Source: Chlamydomonas reinhardtii (Eukaryota; Chlorophyta; Chlorophyceae; Chlamydomonadales; Chlamydomonadaceae). Taken from it: a stretch of DNA of 64,000 bases. The DNA lies in the NCBI RefSeq assembly GCF_000002595.2, contig NC_057004.1, positions 5,258,405 through 5,322,404 of the forward strand. The letters run 5' to 3'. The notes under the pieces are model-generated. The model saw only the letters and a program-made list of their open reading frames with translations. It was not told the DNA's origin and searched no databases. The position numbers were made by a program, and so were the translations under genes. Of the stretch, positions 12,774 through 25,765 are shown piece after piece (the first letter of the stretch is position 1; each line of letters starts with the position of its first letter).

Positions 12774-14587
12774 ATGCACGCTTCTCGATTTGCCGCGAAG
12801 TCGCCCTTAGTCCCCGCGAGCTCGCCAATGGCAGCACCCATGCGAGCTCTTGGCTCTGGCGTACCGCGGGTGGCTCGGGCCGGTGTGGCCAGGGGCCCGG
12901 CACCGCTGAATTCCTTTTGGCGTTCTTACGGCTGGGGCGCTGAAAAGACGAAGGAATCTCAGTTTACTTTTGACGTGAGTGTGTAAATAATTCGACTACG
13001 AAAGGAACGACAGTCGGTCTGCAGGCCGCACGTCCCACAGCTCAGGTCACTGCCCACGTCGCTTGTGCCCGTCCTTGCCACCCAAGTCTCCCGTGCTCCA
13101 ACCCGCAAACCCGCCTTCCTTTCCAGGACCACCAAGCGATCTTCGAGGGCCGCACCACGCCGGACCTGCTCAAGTCGCTGCTCGTGCTGCGGCTGTGCTC
13201 CACGCCCTCCTTCGTGGCCTCGGCGGAGGGCCTGCTCGCCAATGCCCGGCGTGTGATGGGCGACAGCACCGCCCTCAGCTTCGTGCGCACCACCTTTTAC
13301 CAGCATTTCGTGGCCGGCAAGGACTCGGGCGACGTATGGGGCCGCATGAACACGCTGCGTGCGAACGGCGTGGGCGCTATCCTGGTGAGAGGATGGCAAG
13401 CGGGCACGCAAGTGGGGTGGTGCCACCAGCCCGATCAGGGCTGGAACCACTGGAGGGAGCGGACCAAAGCGGTGGAGGCTGCGAGATGGCTGGGTTACAG
13501 GGGCGCCAGAGGCCTGCAGTATGCGGAGCTGGCGCGAAGCTGGGCGATCGCCCTTCCAACTTTGGTGCTGTTCTCCACCGATTGCGCCCGACACAGGACT
13601 ATGCCGAAGAGGAGGACCTGCTCACCGCCTGCAAGCAGCCCGCGCCGCCCGCCACCAAGGCGTCGGCTGGCGCGGCTGCGGGCGGCGCGGCGCAGGTGTC
13701 TGCCCGCGACCCCCTGGGCGGCGAGTCGCTGATTGAGTCGGGTGTGGCAGCGAGGACGTACACGTTCCAGGTGCGTGCGGGCATGCAGTCCACTGCAAGT
13801 GTGTGCTATGCATATGGCATCTCTCACGGAAGGTCATCAGGAAGGCGGGACGGGAGCTGTGCGCGGGGCTACGTGCGCCGTGGCTAAGCCCAAGAGCTCT
13901 GCATCACACACAAGAACCCCGCTGACCTGCCGTCCTCCCGCCCCGATGCATGCAAACACGCAGGACGACGCCACGTGCGAGTTGCGCACACAGGCCTTCC
14001 TGGCGGCCATTGACACCGCCGCCACACTGCCCGGCCAGGGCTTCGCGGCCATCAAGCTCACAGCCCTGGGGGACCCCGCGCTGCTGGTGCGTGCGTGCCT
14101 GCGTGCTCCTGTGTGCTGCTCCTGCGTGCGCTCATGGCGCCCGCTCACGCGCTGCACATGTTTTCTGCGCCCGACAGCCCATACGGTATGCGTGTCCTTC
14201 ACCGACTCACGTAACCGCCGCCCAAGGCTGGTGCCGTGCCATGCTCCCTGCCGTACCACCGTCACTGAAGTGGTTACGGTGCTGTGCTGCCGTACGTCTG
14301 CACTGCCGTACGTACTGCAGGAGCTCCTGGCCTCGGCTCTGGACGCAGTGAAGGCCCTGTTTCGGCGCTATGACAGCAACGGTGACGGCTTTGTCACGCG
14401 GCAGGGCTTCCTGGAGGCCTTCGAGCGCATCGAGAAGGCGCAGGGTGAGGGCCCGCTCGCTTGCGTGCGCCCGGCTCGCAGCACCTCCGCTGTTTGTGCG
14501 GCTCGGATACTAGTGAGCTGATCAGACGCTGCCGGCATTCCTCTCGGCTAGCCATAGCCTTGCGCTAGCTATTCTGTACCCAAACGT

Positions 14588-14653
<66 letters not shown>

Positions 14654-17320
14654 ACAGGCCGCAGCAGCACAGGGGCGGAGCGCAACGAGATGTGGGCATG
14701 GCTGGACCCGGCCGGCGACGGCCGCGTCGACTACGTGACCTGGGCCAGCCGCCTGGACCTACGCCGCCTGCCTGACATGGCCGCCAGCCTTAGGCAGGAG
14801 CTGGAGTCGCAGACCGGTGGGTGACGGCGCGAGTGACGTGGGTGGCGGGCAGAAGGGAGGAGTGGCGGGAGGTCTGGGCGCAGGGTGGCGCTCCGCGTGC
14901 GTACGTGAGTAGGGTAATGTGACCCAGAACCGCGCCGCACTGACACCCTTCGTATGATTCCTCAACTTTTCAACGTATCTGCTGTAGACGCCCGTGGACG
15001 GCAGTGGGAGATGTCGGCTGAGGAGCTGCGGCAGCTCGAGGCGCTGTTTGGGCGGCTGCAGCGGCTGGTGGCGCAGGCCGTCAAGAAGGTGGGCCGGAGG
15101 CAGGGGAACAGGGCGGCACTGGGTTTGGTGGAACTGGGTTGGGTGCTCGATGCCAGTGCGGGACGGGCTGCACAGCCACGAGGGTATGCTCGGTGTGCTA
15201 GGACAAGCGCCCTGAGCGCTGAGGGTAGCCAGACGTTTGGGAGGCGGGCGGAGGACGCAAGGTGTGGCGCCGTGACGCATCAAAACCAGCCAAAGCCGAA
15301 ACGGCAGTACCGTGTGCTTCTGCACAAACAGGGCGTCAAGCTGATGATTGACGCGGAGCAGAGCCACCTGCGCCCCGCCATCGACCACATCGGCCGCGAG
15401 CTGATGCGCGAGCACAACAAGCCCGTCAGTGCGGGCGGCGAGGGCGCCGTCATCTTCATGAGCTACCAATCCTACCTGCGCGACGTGGAGCTGCGCCTGC
15501 AGCGAGACCTGGAGCGGGCGGAGCGGCAGGGATACGTGCTGGGGGCCAAGCTGGTGCGTGATGAAGCGCGTGATGTCGGCGGTAGTGCTGGTGGTAGAGA
15601 CATGTGCGCCTGTGCACGTGGCGATGACCGGCGATGTCTATGCCCAGCTGCTTTCACCCTGAGGGACCCACCTCTCACCATACGTGCGCTCATCATCAAC
15701 GCCACGCCCCCTCGCCATCATGCCTTGCACCCACTCCTTGCGCCCACTCCTTGCGCCCACTCCTTGCACCCACTCCTTGCGCCCATTCGTCCTTGCGCCC
15801 ACTCCTCATTGCGCCCTGCTGCCTCCCGCCTCAGGTGCGGGGCGCCTACCTGCACCTGGAGCGCCGCCGCGCAGCCCAGGCCGGCACCGCCTCGCCTGTG
15901 TGGGACCACATGAGGGAGACCACCGCCGCCTTCGACGGCTGCCTGGACACGCTGCTGCGCGGGGTGCAGGCGGGGCGGGCGGAGCTGATGGTGGGCACGC
16001 ACAACCGCAGCAGCGTGGAGGGCGTCATCGAGCGCATGAACAAGCTGGGCCTGGAGCCGGAGGAGGCGCATGTGTACTTCGGCCAGGTCAGTCACATGTC
16101 GGGCATATGGCGTGAGGCATAAGGCCTGTGGAGACGTGGAGTGGGGTTTGGTTATGGCGCGGTCTGCAGCGGAGGGCATCTGGCCGTGTCATCTACCTTG
16201 GGGAACTGCCCGTCTAACATTGCACACACTGCCTCACGTACACATTTCCCGCCCCACGTTTCTATCTCCACACTGCCCACCACTGCATTACCCTTCCTCC
16301 ATCTCCACCACCCCTCACCACCACCACCCCTCACCACCCCTCACCACCCCCTCACCACCACCACCACCACCGCCTTCCACGCAGCTCCTGGGCATGGCCG
16401 ACAACATCAGCTTCACGCTGGGACAGCACGGCTACAAGTGAGTCGCCTACTGATGAGGCAGCAGGATGGGTCGTGGGGGCGGGCATGAGCAGGGAAGGCC
16501 TGATATCCTGCCCGCCCGAGGCAAATATGCGCATCAACCCCTGTCGGTAACTTCCTCCTAGATACAGGTCCCGCGTGGCCAACCGTGAGCTTCACCTAGA
16601 TAACGCTCCCTGTGACCATTGTTCATCGCCCGTGCGTGCAGGGTGTTCAAGTACTGCCCCTATGGCCAGGTGGACAAGGTGCGTGCATGTGGGCGTGATG
16701 GACATTAGGAGGCGCATGTGTGCGCGGGCGTGTGGGCGCCATGTCCAGTCGTAATTCCACCACGGCCAGTCCCATCAGCACCGGAGCTAGCTCTTACTTA
16801 TCCTGCTTGTGGTCGCACGCCTTCTGCACGGCTGTCCATTTATGGCTTGTGCCGCTTGCTGCCAGTACTGCCTGCGGGCGCGTGTCTCCCAACTCCCTCG
16901 CTCGCGCCTACCGCCCGGGCACTGGGCTCCGCAGGTGATCCCCTACCTCATGCGTCGCATTAACGAGGCGCAGTACACACGCAAGGTGCGTAAGGGTGCG
17001 CGCGCGTGTGCGGCTAGTGCGGCTTTACATCTGCGCTCGACCGCCGAGTGTGGGCCACGCTTGCTAGGGGGTTGCTCGCAGTAATTGGCGTGTCGTCAGC
17101 AGCCCTCGGACCACACGTTCAACACCACCCTATTTAACCCATAACGTTTCCAATAGTGTTTCATCCTGATCATGTACCGTACTCGCTCCTCGCGTTGCGG
17201 CCCTCGTCGTTGCAGGGCGGCAAGGAGGACGCGGCGCTGCTTCTGGAGGAGCTGATGCGGCGGCTGCGCGACCCGGCGCACTCGCCCATCGCGCGCATCT
17301 TCAGCACCGCCTCCTCCTAA
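12774..17320 (+). CDS. PRODH: Proline dehydrogenase, mitochondrial, with EF-hand-like pair
   Basis: FAD enzyme oxidising proline to pyrroline-5-carboxylate on the inner mitochondrial membrane. Thirteen exons: 12774-12974, 13127-13384, 13597-13770, 13964-14086, 14321-14444, 14658-14816, 14988-15088, 15332-15553, 15835-16086, 16385-16437, 16642-16678, 16935-16985, 17216-17320; 619 residues (human PRODH 600). The N terminus is rich in Arg, Ser and Ala without acidic residues, as in a mitochondrial presequence. Barrel motifs: LMIDAEQSH, LVRGAYL (about 454-460), GTHN (508-511), QLLGMADNISFTLG, KYCPYGQV and the proline-carboxylate site RRINE (575-579). Between barrel strands lie two EF-hand-like loops, DSNGDGFVTRQG (270-281) and DPAGDGRVDYVT (310-321); both lack the usual acidic residue at loop position 12. 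Human PRODH has a diverged segment in the same place. Confidence 0.95.
14590..14654. repeat. (GT)n microsatellite against a splice acceptor
   Basis: About 32 GT units fill the end of proline dehydrogenase intron 5 and run into the acceptor TGCACAG at 14651-14657, where a pyrimidine tract would be expected. Confidence 0.97.
15717..15810. repeat. Tandem repeat of CCCACTCCTTGCG in PRODH intron 8
   Basis: Five to six imperfect copies of a 13-base unit, CCCACTCCTTGCG or CCCACTCCTTGCA, immediately before the exon 9 acceptor at 15832-15834. Confidence 0.9.
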
Positions 17321-17804
17321 GGATCGCCATGTGTCCCGCTCTGATGACCGTGTGCTGTCGTGAATGCGAGGCTTTGCGGCGTGCGGCTATGGATACGGCG
17401 CTGGTTTGCAATAGTTCATGGCTGCGGCGGCTGCGGGGGCCACTGCGTCGAGGCTGATGAGGCTGGGGCTACTGCTGCCGTCGCTTTCGCATGCCGTAGG
17501 CGCGAAGTGCTGTGCGGGTGAATCACAACGAAGCTAAAGGCATGCTGTGCATACTGACACACGAGAAGTGTGCGCGGCATGGAGTGCGCACGGAATGGGA
17601 CGCGTGATCCTTGTGTAGGAATTCTTTACATGCAGTCGGTACGAACGCGGTCTTAATTTATAGGTGAGCAAAAGCGCATTATGTGTGTTGCATTCGAACT
17701 TATCTGGGGCAAACGTACGTGGGGCGTACGTATGGACAACCGTGGATGCGGGGGGGGGGGGTTGATTGGCTGATTGCTCTTTCATGTTGGAGCTCAGGGT
17801 GGGA

Positions 17805-17905
17805 GCTCGTGAATGCGATAGCACAAGAAGGGACAGTCCAACGAAGGAGCTCGTGGCAGCAGCGCTGGAGTGCCGTAACTGTGATGCTGGCTCGTGAACT
17901 GCGTC
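17805..17905. repeat. Dispersed repeat copy (partner at 44488-44605)
   Basis: It shares ATGCGATA, GAAGGGACAG and a degenerate GCTGGCTCGTGAACTGCG block, in the same order and similar spacing, with 44488-44605 inside a kinase intron. The match was found by eye; the true ends are unknown. Confidence 0.5.
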
Positions 17906-17918
17906 AGCAGGTCCCTCT

Positions 17919-17923
17919 TGTAA
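17919..17923 (+). terminator. Candidate TGTAA polyadenylation signal for PRODH
   Basis: TGTAA about 600 nt after the proline dehydrogenase stop. It lies just past a dispersed repeat copy. Position and motif are compatible with transcript end formation, but a chance match is possible. Confidence 0.3.
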
Positions 17924-19479
17924 CCAATGCAATCTGTGATGCCTCGAGGCGGTAGCAACGGTGGGGGTGTTAGGATCTTACGAGCAGGATTCCCACATGG
18001 AAATCCCATATTTCCCATTATCAAAGCTGTTGCATCAGCATACGGCATGATGCTGTCGGTAAAGTTCGGGGCTCGGGAAACTCGGGTGCTCGGCAAGACC
18101 GCACGGATACCTGCACGGGCTGTAGTGGTGGTCGCGTGATGGCTACCACATTTCAGGAGTCCAGGCCTCCAGGGCACAGCCAGTGTCAATGTCACCATAC
18201 GCGTGATCCAACCGGGGGTGCAGATTAAATGGACAGGGCGCCCCCGGCGTACCGTATTGCACAGGGTCATATTCTTGTGTGTTGTAGAACTTCCGTGTTC
18301 CGCCCACAGCATGTGTTACAGGATTGGAGGGTTCCTCTCTAACGGGACCTTCGTACCATCATCACTCTCATGCATGCAGCAGGTGTATGCCACATGTAGC
18401 AGGAACGCCGGTAAAACGGCTTGCGCCATGACTAGCCAGAGTGCTCTCATGACCTGCTCTTCTGCTCCACGTGGTCCTGCCTGGCCCCTCCGGCCTCCGC
18501 TACGCACATGTACGCACGCCGCCAATGCTGGGCCCACGGCCGTCGCCGCCGTGCCGCGCCACATCAGTCTCAAAGTGCATGCAGTGGCGTGTACTGGCTG
18601 CGGGGGCGCGGGACACGCATGCGTGCTATACAGCTGCAGAAGCACAGCGGGCTTCATTGCTTGGAAGTCACCCACCAGCGCCCTGCCTCTGGCTACACCA
18701 ACGCATCGCCCTCCGACCCCTATGCCCACGATTCCTTACCCTCCCTCCCCACACCCCTCCGACTCGCTCCTCCGACTCCCCGCACGCGTCACTTCCGAGT
18801 ACACGCGCCAACCTGCATTCAATACAGGCCAGGCTCTTGCACCTTTCGGCGACGTGCCGCACCTGGTTCGTAACCTTGTAGGGCTAGCATAAAAGATCGG
18901 CCCTTTGTGACCGAAGCCTTGAATGAAGAGAGCGTTCCTGCCATGCCCCCTCTGAAACTCTCTGCGGCCGGCGTCCATCTCGTTGCGTCCCATCCGCTGG
19001 CTCATCAACCAATCACCCCTGTATCACTTCTTGTGCGCTGCGTACAATCCTCAACACAAACAGCTTGTGTACTGCCTGATACACACGCCAGGTGCATGTG
19101 CGGGGAGCCTACCACTCTATGGCCAGGCAGTCCGCGCCCACCTGACACAATCTTTCCCTCGCTGCGCACACGCTCATCCCAATCAGAATGTGAAACCTGA
19201 TTCTCAAAAAGGCACACGCCGCCGCGCGCTCTGAGCGGCCGACCGGGCCCAGAGCCGCGTTGATCGCATCATAGCCGGTGATCGGGGACGGCCCTCGGGG
19301 GGCGGGTCTCGGTTCGGGCGGCCCTCACCCTCCCCTCCCGCCGCCCCGCCCCAGTATATCCCATACTGCCCACCCCTCCGTGTTGTAACCTCTACGTATT
19401 ATATTTAGTCTCTCGTTCAGTGCGCAGCATCCGCACAAGTGCTCAACGTCGCCTACAGGGGTCGTATCTTGTTTTTGGG

Positions 19480-19760
19480 GTGATGTCTAGCTCCAGACAA
19501 AAACGGCCGGGTGGCCGCCGTCTTTTGTCTGGGCACATGGCGGTTTGGGGGCTTCTCCATAGGATTTCGGACAAAACCCACCCCAAACCCGGGCCAACAA
19601 AGTCTCGCCCCAGACATTAGCCCCCGGGAGGAATGTCTAGGAAACGGCCAAAATGGCCAATTAATGTCTGGAGACATTAAGATAGGAGCCCTGGTCGCCT
19701 AGCCCAGACAAGAAAGGTGGCTGTCCCTTTCAAGGGGGACAGTGGGCTGTGCCACCACGC
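19480..19760. repeat. Inverted-repeat-rich block built on AATGTCT/AGACATT
   Basis: Visible structures are a long hairpin at 19493-19532 (arms CCAGACAAAAACGGC and GCCGTCTTTTGTCTGG), a near-perfect palindrome at 19661-19680 (TTAATGTCT-GG-AGACATTAA), GGCCAAAATGGCC at 19646-19658, and a nested hairpin at 19716-19757 with GGTGGC/GCCACC and CTGTCCC/GGGACAG arms. The motif AATGTCT or its complement recurs at least five times. This is typical of a non-autonomous DNA element or its remains; no outer termini or target duplication were identified. Confidence 0.6.
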
Positions 19761-20406
19761 CACGTTGGTGCAATGTCTGAGGCCGAAGGTCTCAAAACTA
19801 CAACATAGCCGGGGTCGGTCAGCCGCGTCCCGCTGTCAAGCACAAGCACAGCCGGTAACAAACCAAACAGTAATGACACGAAGCCAGCAGTAGCAGCCGC
19901 CCCAGCCCCAGCTACGTCAATGACCTGAACATTAAGCAATGTGATGACTCCTACCCCAGTCATCTTGAGCTTACATTGTCCCTCATCCTGCTTACCCCCT
20001 CGGCCCCCCTGGCCATAAACAACGGCAACACCCACGCGCCTTGATTGGCCAGGGTGGCCTGTACCTGGCATCAGCAGCTACTGCATGCGCCAGCAACGCC
20101 TAGCGTCACCACACGTTGGGATTACCCCACCTTCCCTTGTCCACTTTTCAGGCATGGATAGAGTTGTTTGTCTTTATGCATTGAGACTCGCATTGGCGTA
20201 CGTCTGCGAACGTAAGTGTTAACAGTTCACTCACAGCTTCACATCTGCCGCAATTACAGAAATGGGACATCATCTGTACACACACCACATTGTGTATGTT
20301 CAATCATAATTGTTGGCGCTGTGATGTGAACGACAACATGCAACGTGGCATGGGGTTGGCTAGATGTGCCGAACCCCATTCAGGGCTCCCGCCTAAACCC
20401 GGTGTG

Positions 20407-20411
20407 TTACA
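20407..20411 (-). terminator. Candidate TGTAA polyadenylation signal for the receptor kinase
   Basis: TTACA on the + strand, TGTAA on the gene strand, about 225 nt past the stop codon. Spacing is typical for a green-algal 3' UTR. Confidence 0.4.
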
Positions 20412-20635
20412 CACCACACGGCGGGATACGTACGAAGCCTGCTACACTCCACACGGAAGCAGCACCCAGCAGGAAGAAAAGCCTAAACTGTCACCACAGC
20501 CGCACGACCGTGCATGCGTACGGCATGTGCATGCGTGCGTGCGCGCGCGCCCATCACGTGCGCACGTTGACACAGTTTACCAGCACGCGCGCTGAACGGA
20601 GAAGAAGGGCCTAGCTACCTCACTCGTGATTACGA

Positions 20636-22301
20636 TTATGCAGTCGACCCAGAAGCCAACTGCTGCTGCACCAGCAGCAGCTCCTTCACCAGCTCAGCCG
20701 CCGCCGGCCGCCTCTGCGGATCGGCGTCGAAGCACTGTGTCACAAGCCGCTGCAGCTTGGGCGGCGCACCGGCCTCAACGAGGGGCAGCAGGGGCAGTCG
20801 GTCGTTGTTCACCGCCACCGCCACCGCCACCTGCATCATATTTTGTTTCGACCAGGGCTGCCGCCGCGCAACCAGCTCCCACAGCAGCACTCCAAACGAG
20901 TAGCAGTCCTGATGGCGAGCGAGCGGGCAGACACATGGGTGCAAGTGAGTAACACGTGCGTGACTGGCTTGGTGAATGGGCGGCCAATGCGTGCATGAGT
21001 TTAGCGGCCACGCACGCATGACCTGCTTGAGCGCGTGCGCGGCCCTCGCTGCCGCCACAGCAACCGGCCCTTCGGCTTTTCTGGGCGGCACGCACCGACC
21101 CGGCACGGCTGGGTAGCACACGCACTCACGCAAGCACTGCTGCATGGCTTGAGGACGGCCCTTGGCTGCCGCCGTCCACGGATCCCCGCCTTCCGGCACA
21201 CCGCATCGCCCGCATGCTCACGTATGCCCCCACCACAGCACAGACATGCCACCCATGCACATGCACGAAATGATGCAGGCAGGCACGCACCGCACGGTCT
21301 GTGATGACAATGTTCTGGAGGTCAAAGCACTCCGGCGCCATGTAGGGTGCCTGATGATGAGAGCACGCACGTAACAAAGTAAGGACTGTAAGTAACAACA
21401 GCAGCAGGAGCTTGCACATCGCATTGCACCATACGCGGCGGTGGATCTACAAGGCCCGCCAGCCCTACCACGGCGGTGCGCAGCAGGGCAGGTAGGTGAT
21501 GAGACATCACGGCTAGAACGCACGTAGTGCTGCTGTGTTAAAGCAAGTGGCTCAGCGTGTTGATCGCAGCCGTGCGGCATCAGGCCCCCGCCCGCCCACC
21601 CACCCAACCCCACACACCGTGCCGACTTCGGGCTCTTGCGTGACAAGGACCGTTTCAAGCAGCCGCGACAGGCCGAAGTCCTTCAATGAGTCAAAGCATG
21701 CGGCGGCACCAAGGGCGGCACACAGTTAATTTGTGCTGCGAGCGAACAAGGTGTCGGGCAAGCCCTGTGTACATCGGTCTCATGCTAGGTGTGAATTCCC
21801 AACACACTCACACACTCTCTCTCTTACGCACAGGGCCCCATGCACCGCATGCGCACGCACTTGGACTCGCTTGTGCACGCACTCACCGCCAGTTTGACAA
21901 CAACGTGCTGGTGGTTGTGCGGGTCGGCCGCAGCCGCCGTGTCATCCGCGTTGGAGATGAGCACGTTCCCCGGCTTCAGGTCTCGATGGAGGATGGTGGG
22001 GTGCAGGTACGCCAGGGCACGTGCCACCTGCAGCGCGATGTGCACTGCCTGCACGCACGCACGCACACGCAAGGCAAGGCAAGGCAAGGCAAGGCAAGAC
22101 AGTGCATGGCAGCAGGGGGAGAAGGGGGAAGATGAGGAAGGCGGCGGGTTGCTTGAGGAAAGCGGCCGGGGGGCCGGCGGAGCAGCCAGGCAGGGATGGA
22201 GCATGCTGTCATGAACTTGCTTGGATGGGGAGACGCAAGGTAAGGCTGGAGGCACAGACACTACCACACACGCAAACATGCATGCTCCGCCGCTGCCGTC
22301 A

Positions 22302-22333
<32 letters not shown>

Positions 22334-25300
22334 CACGCACGCTCACCAGCGACAGGGGGAAGGGTCTGTTGGGGTCCTTGTATAGCAGGTGGTCCAGTGA
22401 CGTGTCCATCCGCTCCATCACCAGGCACACGTTCGGCGGCCTGTGAGCGAGGCAGCAGGGAGCGCGCGCGGGCGGCAGGGCGCGGAGCGAGCGAACGAGC
22501 AATGGGTATGTCAAGATTGGCGAGGCCGGCTTGGGCGTGTGGTTGCGTGTCATTACTGCGAGCACGCATGTAAGCCGCAAAGCAAGCCGAGCAGCCGCCG
22601 CGCGCACACATAAGCAAGTACAGTGTCGGCTCTTTCCCCGTTCCCCGGCCCCCACGCATGCACGCACTCGAGGTTTGCGGCCAACAGGGTCACGATGTTC
22701 TCGTGCTGCACCCTGTTGACACGTGCAGCAGGCAAAAGGCACCGGGGGTGAGCGCACGTGTCATCAGACGAGGGGTGCGGAGTGGGAAAGAAAAGTACAC
22801 CAGCAAGGGTTACGAGCGCAGTTTACGCATGCCTTCGCAAGGGCACCCCCTTTCACAGTTTCACTGTGCCTGCCCTTTCGCAGGAAACTGAAGTACACGA
22901 GCAAGTAAGGGAGGGGCTTAACATGCGGTTTACGGCTTCGCACATCTGGAAAATCCAATTCGGAAACAGGGTTACACATGCTGAGTGCGTGCTGCGCAAG
23001 CGCGTGCCTGCCTGCCTGCCATGCCTGCCTGCCTCGAACTCTTATCTAGCCCGCCCCCGTGCCGTCCGTGCACGCACCTGGCCAGCACCTGCACCTCCTG
23101 CTCCAACGCCGCGATAAGGCTGTCCTGCACATCCTGAAGATGCTGCTGCTGCGCCTCCCGCGCCTCCTGCGCCTGCTGTGCCTGCTGTGCCTGCTGCGAC
23201 TGCTGCTGTGTCAGCAGCTGCTGCCGTAGCTGCTGTGTCCCCTGTTGCATGAGGATACCCGTGTAAATCTGCTTCACGGCTACCCGCCTGCCGCAGTACA
23301 CACCCTCAACCACCTGCAACGACAGATAGAATCGGTGGGTGAGCCAGGGGTGAGCGAGGAGGACACTAACGGGAGGAGCGAGGAGCCAAGACAGGACAGC
23401 GGCAGGCAGGGGTGACACGTCGGGACAGCAGGCACAGCCATGCAGCCCACCCTCACTTGTGTAACTTGTGTGTCTCCATCCCAGACTTCCATTTCCCTCC
23501 GCCCCTCTTCTTTTGCATTGGGTTCGGTTTAGTTTGGGCTAGTACCGCCGTATCTACAAGCAACCCCCCCCCCTCCTGACCGCCGGCGCACAAGCAGCAC
23601 GCTGGGCGGTTGAGCAGTCGCGCTGAAGCAGCCACATGCCGTCTACCCACCTCCCCTCCCCTACTACCTGCCCTACCTACCTGCCCTACCTCCCCTACCT
23701 ACCTACCTCCCCTACCTCCCTCCCCTCCCTCCCCTACCTCCCTCCCCCACCTTCCTCCCCTACCTCCCTCCCCTACCTCCCTCCCGTACCTGCCTCCCCG
23801 CCGCCCACACACCTACCTTTACCTATATACTCTCGCTGCCACACACGTGCTTCTGCACACACGTACACACACACACACACACAAACACACTTACCCTGCC
23901 AAATGAGCCTTTGCCCATCACGACGCCGGTCAGCACCACATGTGCTGGCGCACCGCCGCCGCCGCCGCCGCTAGCACGTGTCGCAGCATCTGAGCTCGGT
24001 GCTGGTGGGGCCGCGTCGCCGCTTTGACCACCGCCGCCGCCGCTGCTGGTCGTCACACCGGCCGCCGCCGCCGCTGGCACTACCGAGCTCCCGCCGACTA
24101 CTGCTGCTGCTGCTATTTCGCCACCCTTGAACACGAGTGCGCGGCTGTCAGCATCAGTACTGCCGCTGGTGCCGCAGCCGCCGAGAGCCCCGCCACTTGG
24201 TCCGCCGCCACTTACGGGGGCCCTCTTACTGTCACCATGGATGCCAAGACTGATGCTGTTGCTGTTGCTCCTGCTTGCTGCAGCGAGGGTGCTGCCGCCC
24301 TCACAGACCGTGACACCGAGAGGGATGTGGGGCTGCAGAGGGGTCAAGGGCGTCACAGGCACGAGCGAGGCCGGCTCATCAGCAAAAAGAGGCGCCGCCG
24401 CTACCGCCGCCGCCGCCACCGCTGCTGCCGCCGCCACCGCCTCCTCATCTTCCTTGCCGTGCTGCTGAGCGGGTAAATGGCTGGCCGCCACCGCTTCCTC
24501 CTCCTTTTCCTCCTTGCCCTGCTGCTGAGTGGGTAAATGGCTAGCCACTGCTGTCGGCAAGGCGGCGGCGTGCTCAGGGCCGCTGCCACCGCTAAAGGCG
24601 TACGTTGGGTTGCAAGGCTTCGCTGCAGCTTCAACAGGGTCACTGCCGCCGCCGCTCTTGCCGCTACAGCTGCTACTGCTGCCCCCGCTCTCGCCGTCGT
24701 CACTGCTCTTGTGCCGGCTGCCAGACGCTGCCGCCGCCGGCGCCTCCGCATAACGGCGGCGGCGCACCAGCAGCAGGGTGGCCCACGCGACGCCGGCCAC
24801 GAGCACGATGCCTGTGAGTGGGTGAAGCGCGTGCGGCAACGCGCATCAAGCACACATACATACAACCTGCAGCCCTTTCAGCTGTCTTTATAGTAAACAT
24901 GTACGAAGTCAGGGTGCTTGTACATGGCCCCGCAACGAACAGAAACGCACGCACGACACGTACCCACCCCATGATTCCCGTCCATCCACGCACCTCCCAC
25001 CACGCCGCCCACAATAGCGCCGATGAGGGCTGCTTGCTGGTTGCTGCGCCCGCCCACGCCGGTCATTGCAGGAGCCAGCGGTGGTGGCGGCACTGCCTGG
25101 CGCGGCGAGCTGCTGCTGTTATTGTTTTGGCGCTGCACGCACGAGAGGACGAGCAAGGGAGGCCCGGCCCATCCGGGTCAGCCATTGAGTAATTGGCACT
25201 TCGGCGAATGCAACCGACCGTTAGCAACATGCACAGATCCAACCCGCGAGCCGCAACATGCTACTAGCTAGTATGTACCATATCACTAATGAGAAACGAA

Positions 25301-25713
25301 TGAACCAAACAACCGACCTGTTGCATCATGAAATTGTAGCAGCCGAGTACACCGCCGTACGTATCAATGCAGCCCACGGTCATGTACTGGTAGCACTGCA
25401 GGCATGCACACATGTACACGTGATTGCGCACGTGCATGAAAGTGCGACGCGAACAAATGCGGAGACGGGCGGGGCGTCTCTGAGGGGCGGGTAGGGGTGT
25501 AGGGTGTGTGGGCGGGGTCCCCTGTCCCCCGTTATATGCAGTGTGGCGTGCCCGCTGCTGCCCCTTGATGCATGTATGCCATGCGTGCATGCCATGCACG
25601 CGACCGAGCGAGCGAGCGATGCGCGGCCTGTTGCTCCGTCACCTGCCCTTCCTACCGCACAGAATGCTGCGCCTGCATCCACTGCCAGCCAAAACCCGAG
25701 CCACGCACCCACC

Positions 25714-25765
<52 letters not shown>

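Larger units (their letters stand above)
17321..20635. other. 3.3-kb convergent region without a recognised gene
   Basis: The region lies between the ends of proline dehydrogenase (+) and the receptor kinase (-). It holds their 3' UTRs, a run of about 14 G at 17749-17762, one copy of a dispersed repeat (17805-17905) and a hairpin-rich block (19480-19760). Several open frames exist, such as 18203-18892 (+) and 19730-20071 (-), but none shows a known domain or convincing splice partners. Confidence 0.5.

Noticed and set aside
18203-18892. 229-codon + strand open frame downstream of proline dehydrogenase
   Set aside because: No recognisable domain, Cys/His/Pro-rich random-like composition and overlap with expected 3' UTR sequence.
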